A stretch of 64,000 bases of DNA from DSWT01 sp035415725. Lineage in GTDB: Bacteria > Chloroflexota > Anaerolineae > B4-G1 > SLSP01. The stretch covers positions 1-64,000 of the forward strand of contig DAOOGN010000007.1 in assembly GCA_035415725.1 (NCBI GenBank), given 5' to 3'. Below the pieces are notes generated by a model. It was not told the DNA's origin. It was given only the letters and a program-made list of their open reading frames with translations, and searched no databases. The translations under genes and the position numbers were made by a program. Below are positions 28,196-35,406 of the stretch, piece by piece; the first letter of the stretch is position 1; the number at the start of each line of letters is the position of its first letter.

Positions 28196-28351
28196 CCTAT
28201 TTCTATAAGCCCATCCCCCCTTTTTCCCCGCTGGCGGGGGAGAAGGGGGTTGGGGGGATGAGAGGGTCATCACCTATAGCCGACGTATCAACCCATGATG
28301 CACCCTCCCCAAAGTCCCATTTACAACCCGGCAGGGGTGACTGAATAGTTA
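28196..28351 (-). repeat. Family-A element in reverse orientation, partial
   Basis: Read on the minus strand, it starts with TAACTATTCAG (28341-28351), passes the GGTGATGACCCTCTCATCCC segment and the CCCCCGCCAGCGGGG hairpin, and ends near the TATAAG box at 28205. It lies between the restriction gene and the S9 peptidase gene. Confidence 0.8.
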
Positions 28352-28476
28352 TGTTGCATCTATTATAACATACTCTGCCCACACCGCGCGCAAAGTCCCA
28401 AGACATTCAATGATAGACAAATTCCAGGAACAGGAGTACACTTTCTTGCATACTCAACACAAACAGGAGGTGTCGT

Positions 28477-30423
28477 TTGATAACCCAACACGTGGCGTCT
28501 TATGGAGCGTGGAAATCTCCCCTTACATCCGACTTGATCGTCTCACAGTCCATTAGTTTGGACGGCGGCATGTTCGACGGCGACGATGTGTACTGGCTGG
28601 AAGGCCGTCCCGCCGAGGCCGGCCGCAACGTCATCGTCAGGTATAGGGCCGACGGGACCACGCTGGATGTGAATCCCGCACCGTTCAACGCGCGCACCCG
28701 CGTTCACGAATACGGCGGCGGCGCGGTTCTGGTGGATCACGGCGTCGTGATTTTCAGCCATTTCGCCGATCAGCGGCTGTACCGCGTGATGCCAGGCGGC
28801 GTCCCGGAAGCGCTCACGCCGGCAACGCCATGGCGTTATGCCGATGGCGTCGTCGATCACGCGCATCATCGGCTGATCTGTGTGCGCGAAGATCACACCG
28901 AAGCCGCACTCACAGCGCATGGTGAAGCTGTGAACACCATCGCCGCCATCGCGCTGGACGGAAGCCAGGCGCAACACGTCCTCGTCTCCGGCAACGACTT
29001 CTATGCTACGCCGCGTCTGAGTCCCGACGGGCACACGCTCACGTGGCTCACCTGGCGGCATCCCAATATGCCGTGGGACGGTACGGAGCTGTGGAGCGCC
29101 GAGGTGCAAGCCGATGGTTCGCTGGCGAACGCCACCTTAGTGGCCGGAGGCGAGAATGAATCCATCTTCCAACCCACATGGTCGCCCGACGGACAGCTCT
29201 ACTTTGTATCGGATCGTAACGGGTGGTGGAACCTGTACCGGCTCGATGGCGGAAAGGCGGAACTTCTCATCGAGATGGAAGCCGAGTTCGGCGCGCCACA
29301 GTGGACCTTCGGCATCTCCACCTACGCCTTCGAGTCCGCCGAGCGGATTATCTGTACGTACACGCAAGACGGCATCGACTCTCTGGCAAGTCTGGACACC
29401 CAACGCAAAACCCTGACGCCGTTGGACACATCTTACACCGACATCGGCGGTGTCCAGGCCGTGCCGGGGAAGGTGCTGTTCCGCGGGGCGTCGCCGACCT
29501 GCGCTGCCTCGCTCGTACTTCTCGATCTGGCAACAGGCCAACAGATGGTTCTCAAGCGCGCCAATGCTGTCGAGATCGACCCAGGCTACCTCTCCATTCC
29601 CCAGTCTATCGAATTTCCGACCGGCGGGGGGTTGACGGCGCATGCGATCTTCTATCCACCGCAAAATCAGGACTACATAGCGCCGGCAGGCGAAAAGCCC
29701 CCGCTTCTGGTTCTCAGCCACGGCGGGCCGACGGGAGCCGCCAGCAGCGCGCTCAACCTGGGACTGCAATATTGGACCAGTCGCGGCTTTGCCGTCCTCG
29801 ACGTGAACTACGGGGGCAGCACTGGCTACGGGCGCGCTTACCGTGAGCGGCTGAACGGGCAGTGGGGCATCGTCGATGTGGACGACTGCGTCAACGGCGC
29901 CCGCTATCTGGCCGGGCAGGGCTTGGTCGATCCCCACCGCCTGGCTATTCGCGGCGGTAGCGCGGGCGGCTATACGACGCTCTGTGCGCTGACCTTCCGC
30001 GACGTTTTCCAGGCCGGCGCGAGTCACTACGGCGTGAGCGACCTCGAAGGGCTGGCGACCGACACGCACAAGTTCGAGTCCCGCTACCTGGAGCGCCTCG
30101 TCGGGCCATATCCGCAGCGCCGCGACCTGTACATCGCGCGTTCGCCCATCCATCATGTGGCAAACCTCAACTGCCCGGTCATCTTTTTCCAGGGGCTGGA
30201 AGACAAAGTTGTGCCACCATCCCAGACCGAAACGATGGTTGCAGCACTGCGCGCCAAGGGCATTCCGGTGGCTTATCTGTCCTTCGCGGGCGAACAACAC
30301 GGTTTCCGCCGCGCGGAAAATATCAAGCGTGCGTTAGACGCCGAACTGTATTTCTATGGGCGCATCTTCGGCTTTGCACTGGCCGAACCCGTTGAGCCGG
30401 TGGAGATCGAGAACCTTTTTTAG
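28477..30423 (+). CDS. S9 family prolyl-oligopeptidase-type peptidase
   Basis: 648 residues. A beta-propeller covers the N-terminal 370 or so residues (blade motifs such as PRLSPDGHTLTWL and QPTWSPDGQLYFVSD). The alpha/beta hydrolase domain follows, with the nucleophile Ser495 in GGSAGGYT, the acid in LEDKVVPPSQ and the His in GEQHGF. It cleaves short peptides or acyl-aminoacyl substrates. There is no signal peptide, so it is cytoplasmic. The TTG start at 28477 is supported by AGGAGG at 28465-28470. It is monocistronic. Confidence 0.9.
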   Translation: MITQHVASYGAWKSPLTSDLIVSQSISLDGGMFDGDDVYWLEGRPAEAGRNVIVRYRADGTTLDVNPAPFNARTRVHEYGGGAVLVDHGVVIFSHFADQRLYRVMPGGVPEALTPATPWRYADGVVDHAHHRLICVREDHTEAALTAHGEAVNTIAAIALDGSQAQHVLVSGNDFYATPRLSPDGHTLTWLTWRHPNMPWDGTELWSAEVQADGSLANATLVAGGENESIFQPTWSPDGQLYFVSDRNGWWNLYRLDGGKAELLIEMEAEFGAPQWTFGISTYAFESAERIICTYTQDGIDSLASLDTQRKTLTPLDTSYTDIGGVQAVPGKVLFRGASPTCAASLVLLDLATGQQMVLKRANAVEIDPGYLSIPQSIEFPTGGGLTAHAIFYPPQNQDYIAPAGEKPPLLVLSHGGPTGAASSALNLGLQYWTSRGFAVLDVNYGGSTGYGRAYRERLNGQWGIVDVDDCVNGARYLAGQGLVDPHRLAIRGGSAGGYTTLCALTFRDVFQAGASHYGVSDLEGLATDTHKFESRYLERLVGPYPQRRDLYIARSPIHHVANLNCPVIFFQGLEDKVVPPSQTETMVAALRAKGIPVAYLSFAGEQHGFRRAENIKRALDAELYFYGRIFGFALAEPVEPVEIENLF

Positions 30424-30433
30424 TTTTTGCCCC

Positions 30434-30537
30434 GGATGACACGGATTGCACTGATTTTTTATACTTTGCGTGTAAATCTGTACTCGTCAGGATGATCTTG
30501 AACATTACAGGGGGGATTTTTACCGCCGAGAGCGTCG
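30434..30537 (+). repeat. Repeat C, copy 1
   Basis: Contains the 39-bp segment 30437-30475 (TGACACGG to GTGTAA), then CTGTACTCGTCAGGATGAT and CCGCCGAGAGCG. The copy at 44411-44535 has the same flanking part but the 39-bp segment in opposite orientation. Confidence 0.8.
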
Positions 30538-30556
30538 AGTTTGCAGGGATTAAAGA

Positions 30557-30657
30557 GAGGGGTGGCGGGTGGCTTCGCTGCCCCCCCGTACCCCCTATAA
30601 AAAGCTCTCCTTCCCTGGGGAAGGGGGGATGGGCACACAGCAACATGCCTATCACGA
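30557..30657 (+). repeat. Family-A fragment
   Basis: GAGGGGTGGCGGGTGGCTTCGC, CCCCCTATAAAAA, CTCCTTCCCTGGGG and GGGATGGGCACACAGCAACA in order match the middle of family A. Both termini are absent. Confidence 0.65.
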
Positions 30658-30797
30658 TTTGCGGGGAATTTGACCCTAAATGGAGTACGACTAAAATAGA
30701 GACAAGTCCAACCTCATGCGGCCATCGGCAAGGGTCATGGTCATGCTTGGCGAGTCCCACGCAGAAGCATGGTAGTTTAGAATGGACGAAGTCAGAT

Positions 30798-30836
30798 AGA
30801 GTGAACGATCAGAGTGAACGATCAGAGTGAACGATC
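30798..30836 (+). repeat. Three 13-bp tandem repeats before prs
   Basis: AGAGTGAACGATC occurs three times in a row, immediately upstream of the ribosome site AAGGAG (30839-30844). Each unit carries an in-frame or out-of-frame GTG, which makes longer starts for prs look plausible but unnecessary. Confidence 0.9.
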
Positions 30837-30850
30837 AGAAGGAGTGTAAT

Positions 30851-31870
30851 GTGACCGAGAAATATGTCGAGCAGGAAAGACCGATGCCCACAGAGCGGTC
30901 TGCAACGACGCCGCTAGAAGGCACTCTCATTTTCAGTGGACTGGCTCATCCGCAACTGGCATCCAACATTGCTCATTACCTGGGGCTGGAAGTCAGCCCC
31001 TCTATCAGCCGCAAATTCTCTAACGACAATTATTTCGTGCATCTGGGTGTCAGTGTGCGATCCAAGCAAGTGTTTATCGTTCAGCCGCTTTCACCGCCGT
31101 GCAGTGACAATTTGGTAGAACTATTGCTGATGTTGGACGTGGCGCGCACCGCCGGGGCAAGCGGCGTCCATGCGGTGATTCCCTACTACTCTTATGCCCG
31201 TTCGGACAAGAAGGATGCGCCGCGCATCTCCATCGCCGGACGGTTGATCGCCGACCTGTTGGTGACGGCGGGCGCAACCCACGTCATCACGATGACGCTG
31301 CACTCACCGCAGGTTCACGGCTTCTTCCGCGTGCCCACCGATCATCTCACGGCTCACTCGGTCTTCGTCGAGCATCTCAAGACGAAAGACCTCAGCAACA
31401 GTGTGGTGGTCGCGCCCGATATCGGCCACGCCAAGCGGGCAACCAAGCTGGCGCGGGCGCTTCGTCTGCCTGTCGCCGCCGGTGAGAAGCAACGTCTCAC
31501 CGATGACTCGGTCGCCATCACCGGTATGATGGGCGATGTGTGGGGTAAGGATGTGGTCTTGTTGGACGATGAAATCGCCACGGCCGGAACGATCATCGAA
31601 ACCATCAAATACCTGCGGACATGCAATGTTCACAAGTTCACCGTGATCGGTACGCACGGCCTCTTCACCGGTCCCGCCGTGGAACGGCTCAACGCTATCG
31701 AGGAAATCGACGAAATTATCGTCACCGATACTGTCCCCCTCAAGGAAAACCAGCGTCCGCAGCGGCTGAAGGTCCTCTCGGTCGGTTCGATCTTCGGCGA
31801 GGTCATCCGCCGCAACGTCAAGGGGGAGTCGGTCGGTTCCTTGTTTGAGTTTTGGTCACTTCCCAATTAA
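30851..31870 (+). CDS. prs: Ribose-phosphate pyrophosphokinase (PRPP synthetase)
   Basis: 339 residues from GTG 30851, set by AAGGAG seven bases upstream. It makes PRPP from ribose-5-phosphate and ATP. Visible motifs: FSNDNYFV, PYYSYARSDKKDAPRISIAG (the YARxDRK loop), TLHSPQVHGFFRVP, the ribose-phosphate loop APDIGHAKRA and the PRPP loop VVLLDDEIATAGTI. The loops are recognisable but divergent from the usual VSPDxGG and DDMIDTAGT. This suggests a distant Prs subfamily, possibly with altered regulation. The YbjN gene follows 13 bases on. Confidence 0.85.
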   Translation: MTEKYVEQERPMPTERSATTPLEGTLIFSGLAHPQLASNIAHYLGLEVSPSISRKFSNDNYFVHLGVSVRSKQVFIVQPLSPPCSDNLVELLLMLDVARTAGASGVHAVIPYYSYARSDKKDAPRISIAGRLIADLLVTAGATHVITMTLHSPQVHGFFRVPTDHLTAHSVFVEHLKTKDLSNSVVVAPDIGHAKRATKLARALRLPVAAGEKQRLTDDSVAITGMMGDVWGKDVVLLDDEIATAGTIIETIKYLRTCNVHKFTVIGTHGLFTGPAVERLNAIEEIDEIIVTDTVPLKENQRPQRLKVLSVGSIFGEVIRRNVKGESVGSLFEFWSLPN

Positions 31871-31883
31871 GGAGAATAAAGAT

Positions 31884-32408
31884 ATGACAGATACAGTAGC
31901 GCCTGAGGAACATACTGAAGACTTCCCGCCGCAAGAGGCGCAGGAATACGCCAACGGGTGGCGCGCGTTCGCCACGCTCAGCCAGTTCCTCCAAGACGAT
32001 GGCTGGTATCCCCAGCAACTCGATGAAAAAACCATCCATCGAGTCTATTTTGCCGGTGAAAACGGGGAACTGCGCTGCTACGCGCAAATCCGCGTCGACC
32101 TGGAGCAATTTCTTTTCTACGTGATTGCGCCCGTCAAAGCTCCGGAGAATGTGCGCCCGCTTGTCGCCGAGTACATTGCCCGTGCCAACTACGGCCTGCG
32201 CATCGGTAATTTCGAGATGGATTACACCGACGGCGAAGTCCGCTATAAAAGCAGTCTTGATTTTGAGGGAGAAGTGCTGACACCTCAGCTCATCAAGAAC
32301 ACGATGTATCCGGCGGTGCACACGATGGATTTTTATCTGCCCGGCCTGCTCAGTGTGATGTATGGGAACAAAACACCCGCCGAGGCCATTCACAGCATTG
32401 AGGGATGA
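31884..32408 (+). CDS. YbjN domain-containing protein
   Basis: 174 residues from ATG 31884, with AAGGAG upstream. The body reads as a YbjN/type III chaperone-like alpha-beta fold: the RVYFAGENGELRCYAQIR strand pair, FYVIAPVKAPENVRPLVAEY, then the GNFEMDYTDGEVRYKSSLDF strands and a C-terminal helix ending at VMYGNKTPAEA. YbjN proteins act as sensory or chaperone-like factors of poorly known function. It is co-transcribed with prs and exonuclease III, its stop overlapping an in-frame upstream start of the latter. Confidence 0.75.
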   Translation: MTDTVAPEEHTEDFPPQEAQEYANGWRAFATLSQFLQDDGWYPQQLDEKTIHRVYFAGENGELRCYAQIRVDLEQFLFYVIAPVKAPENVRPLVAEYIARANYGLRIGNFEMDYTDGEVRYKSSLDFEGEVLTPQLIKNTMYPAVHTMDFYLPGLLSVMYGNKTPAEAIHSIEG

Positions 32409-32434
32409 GGCGACGGCTGTCGAGCGCACGGTAT

Positions 32435-33220
32435 ATGGCGAATTTCAAAATCGCTACGTTTAACGCTAACTCTATCCGCACGCGCCTCGATCTTATCCTC
32501 GACTGGCTTGACCGCGAGCAGCCGGATGTGCTTTGTATCCAGGAGACCAAGGTCCAGGATAAGGATTTCCCGGTGGAGGAGATTGAGGAAGCCGGCTATC
32601 ATGTCATTTTCCGGGGACAAAAGGCTTACGCGGGCGTAGCCATCATCAGCAGAGATGCGCCGCAGGCCGTCACAGCCGGCCTGGATGACGGTGAAGAGGC
32701 TGACGAACCCCGTCTGCTCTGCGGGGTGTATCGCGGCATCGCTGTGGTGAACACCTATGTCCCGCAAGGCCGTGAGCCGGAGTCAGAGCATTTCCAGTAT
32801 AAGCTGCGCTGGTTGAAGCGGCTGCGTGATTACTTCGAGCGGCATTATAGTCCCACGGACCCGCTAGTGTGGGTCGGTGACTTCAACGTTGCCACGGAGG
32901 ACATCGATGTGTACGATCCCAAAGGGCTGCGCTACCATGTGGACTTTCATCCCGACGTGCAGGCTGCGCTGGAAAGCGTGCGGCAATGGGGGTTCGTGGA
33001 CGTCTTCCGCCGGCATCATCCCGGCGAACCGCGACAGTTCACCTACTTTGACTACCGCGCCAACAACCCCATCGAACGGGGGATCGGCTGGCGCATCGAT
33101 CATATCTGGGCTACCGCGCCGCTTGCCGCCAAATCCACCCGCGCGTGGATCGATGTGGAGGCGCGTCAAGCAGCGCATCCGTCGGATCACACGTTTCTCG
33201 TTGCCGAATTCGCGCTCTAG
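32435..33220 (+). CDS. xth: Exodeoxyribonuclease III/AP endonuclease family
   Basis: 261 residues from ATG 32435, which gives the canonical N-terminus MANFKIATFNANSIRTRLD. An ATG at 32405 would add ten residues and overlap the YbjN gene. Metal and catalytic motifs are in place: Asn in FNANS, Glu in CIQETKVQD, WVGDFNVA, and the final SDHTFLVAEF. Mg-dependent repair nuclease that cuts at abasic sites and trims 3' ends. The WRIDHIW segment before the last motif is also typical. Confidence 0.92.
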   Translation: MANFKIATFNANSIRTRLDLILDWLDREQPDVLCIQETKVQDKDFPVEEIEEAGYHVIFRGQKAYAGVAIISRDAPQAVTAGLDDGEEADEPRLLCGVYRGIAVVNTYVPQGREPESEHFQYKLRWLKRLRDYFERHYSPTDPLVWVGDFNVATEDIDVYDPKGLRYHVDFHPDVQAALESVRQWGFVDVFRRHHPGEPRQFTYFDYRANNPIERGIGWRIDHIWATAPLAAKSTRAWIDVEARQAAHPSDHTFLVAEFAL

Positions 33221-33348
33221 TACGGCGCGGCGCAAATACTGCCCAGTTTATGCTTGCCGGCGTGGCGTGCCAGAACCGCGGATCTGGCGATCCGCTCCGA
33301 GCATGGCTAACGGGGGTGGAATTTCTGCCTCGATGTACTGGCGCCGTG
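33221..33348 (+). repeat. Repeat D, copy 1
   Basis: About 128 bp starting GTACGGCGCGG next to the xth stop and ending near GTACTGGC. Long stretches (CCCAGTTTATGCTTGCC, AGAACCGCGGATCTGGCGAT, ATGGCTAACGGGGGTG) recur at 38848-38985. A hairpin GCGGATC-TGGC-GATCCGC lies inside. The rest of the spacer to 33415 shows nothing else. Confidence 0.8.
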
Positions 33349-33415
33349 TGATGAATTCCAGGCTGATTCTCCCCACGTGGCACAGTACAAACTGACGGAC
33401 GGCGTGTCGATCAGG

Positions 33416-35269
33416 CTACCGCAGCCCCAAAACCTCGAACACCAGGTCAGGCTCGCGGTGTCCTTTTACCTGCACGTACCCTAATTCGCGGGCGTTGACG
33501 TGGGTACGGACATGCTCATACGCCGTCAAATTGAGCAAAATCTGCAACGGCGCGGCATGGGTTTGTAGACGCGAGGCCAGACTTACACTGTCGCCAACCG
33601 CGGTATAGTTTTTGATCGTATGGGAACCGATACTGCCGACGACCGCGGCGCCGGTGGTGATGCCGATGCCGAACGACAGACAGTCTTCCGGCGGCAGTTG
33701 GGCATGGATGTCTTTCAGCGCGTCGAGGATCTTCAACGCCGATCTCACGGCCCGTAGGGTATGGTCGGCCTGGTACAGTGGCGCGTTAAAAATCGCCATC
33801 ACGCCATCCCCAAAGAATTTGTCCAGCGTTCCTTCTTCGGAGAGAATGGCCTCCGAGGCCAGGGTGAGATAGCGGTTGAGCACTTCGACGGTGGCTTCCG
33901 GTTCCAATTTCTCGCTGAAGGCGGTAAATCCGCGGATGTCGGCGAAAAGTGTCGTCACCTCGCGGCGCGTGCCACCCAGCCGCACGTTGTTGGGATCGGA
34001 GAGCAATTGCTCGACGACGTGTGGCACCACGTACTGCTCAAATGTCTGCCGGATGCGCCGGGCCTGCGCTTCCAACTGGCGACGCTCGGTCAGGTCATCG
34101 ACGACAATGGCGATGCCGTTGGTCTCTTCGCGGTTATCTTTGAGGGGACTGAGGTTGAGCCGCAGGACCACCGGGCCGCGTTTGGGCAGTACCGGCTCCA
34201 TTTCGTATCCCACCAGGGACTCATCTTTGCTTTTGACGACCTCCATCAACGGCGCGATTTTAACGCCCATCTCCGGCAATGCCTCGACATAGGGCCGCCC
34301 CAGCGTGGTGTCGGATGAAACATCTAGAATGCGCTCGGCAGAACGATTCATCAACGTGATGATGTCCTGCGTGTCGGTGGTAATCACGCCGCTGGCGATG
34401 CTGGCGAAGATATTGTCCATGGAGTTTTTCATCTCGGCGATGGCGTCGCGCTGACGCTTTACATCAGAAAACAAGCGTGCGTTCTCCATGGCAATGGCAG
34501 CTTGTGCGGCCAGAGCGGAGAGCAGTTTTTCATCATCCGCCGTAAAAACAGCCTGGTCAGCACTGCGTCCTAGCAACACAAATCCCAGAATCTGCTCCCG
34601 CGCTTTGAGAGGTGCTTCCAGAATCGTGGCGATGTGAGCATCCGCTTGTCCCTCCGTCCAGATGTGAGGGGTGCCGGAGGCCAGTGCCTCGGGCAGTAAC
34701 CCATGTGCCGCTTCATACAATGAGCGTCCGAAATTCTCCGCGCCGAAGCTACTGCGCACGGTCAGATAGCCCGTTGGATCAAAAAGCAACACGATACCGC
34801 CTTGTACTTGAATGATGCGTGTAGCCTCGGCGATGACCAGGTCGGGAATTTCATCGGGGTCGAGCGAGGCACTAATGGTTTGACCGATGTTGTAAAGCAG
34901 GTTGATCTCCCGGTAGCGTTCGAGGGTTTCCTGTGCCAGGGAGCGGCTTTCCAAGGCGCGTTCCACGATCATGGTCAGGCTATGGTGAAGAAATTGGAGG
35001 CTCTCTTCCGTACCGGGCTGATGGATGTCTGCACCACGGCCTGCCAGGGTGCCGACTTCGCAGTCACCCACCGTCAAGGGTAACATCCATTCCCAGGTTC
35101 CGGTCGCGGACGACGAGGCGGCAGTGGCGGTCGTACCGGCTGCGGCTATTATGCTCCCATCTACATCTATCAGCGCGACCGTTACAGCGGGCCTCATCCT
35201 GACAAAATGTTCCAGATGGTCAGAGAGGACCCGACGGCTCAACAAACGATGAACTGATATCTGCTGCAT
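33416..35269 (-). CDS. GAF-PAS-class III adenylate/guanylate cyclase
   Basis: 617 residues, no membrane helix. An N-terminal 110-residue segment of unknown type, then GAF (about 120-270), PAS (about 283-400) and a class III nucleotidyl cyclase domain (about 432-600). Metal-binding Asp444 (LFADIRGFT) and Asp488 (FFGDGVMAIF) are intact. Lys484 and Asp560 in TAVGDSVSLASRL match residues that favour ATP over GTP, so cAMP is the likely product. A sensor GAF/PAS pair should control it. It lies downstream of the histidine kinase on the same strand, separated by a 137-base spacer with a family-A fragment. Confidence 0.88.
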   Translation of the reverse strand: MQQISVHRLLSRRVLSDHLEHFVRMRPAVTVALIDVDGSIIAAAGTTATAASSSATGTWEWMLPLTVGDCEVGTLAGRGADIHQPGTEESLQFLHHSLTMIVERALESRSLAQETLERYREINLLYNIGQTISASLDPDEIPDLVIAEATRIIQVQGGIVLLFDPTGYLTVRSSFGAENFGRSLYEAAHGLLPEALASGTPHIWTEGQADAHIATILEAPLKAREQILGFVLLGRSADQAVFTADDEKLLSALAAQAAIAMENARLFSDVKRQRDAIAEMKNSMDNIFASIASGVITTDTQDIITLMNRSAERILDVSSDTTLGRPYVEALPEMGVKIAPLMEVVKSKDESLVGYEMEPVLPKRGPVVLRLNLSPLKDNREETNGIAIVVDDLTERRQLEAQARRIRQTFEQYVVPHVVEQLLSDPNNVRLGGTRREVTTLFADIRGFTAFSEKLEPEATVEVLNRYLTLASEAILSEEGTLDKFFGDGVMAIFNAPLYQADHTLRAVRSALKILDALKDIHAQLPPEDCLSFGIGITTGAAVVGSIGSHTIKNYTAVGDSVSLASRLQTHAAPLQILLNLTAYEHVRTHVNARELGYVQVKGHREPDLVFEVLGLR

Positions 35270-35309
35270 TTTATGAACCTCCGCGAAATTCGTGGCTAGT
35301 TTCTTATTG

Positions 35310-35400
35310 GGTATGCCAGGCGCTCTTGGATGACGAGATATTCGTTATAAGCCCATTCCCCCTGCCCTTTTCCCCGGGGAAGGGGGCTTATGGTGGAGTC
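35310..35400 (-). repeat. Family-A fragment, reverse orientation
   Basis: Read on the minus strand, CCCCCTTCCCCGGGGAAAAGG, GGGGGAATGGGCTTATAA, CATCCAAGAGCGCCTGGCATACC match the right half of family A. It lies between the kinase and cyclase genes. Confidence 0.7.
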
Positions 35401-35406
35401 GTTACT

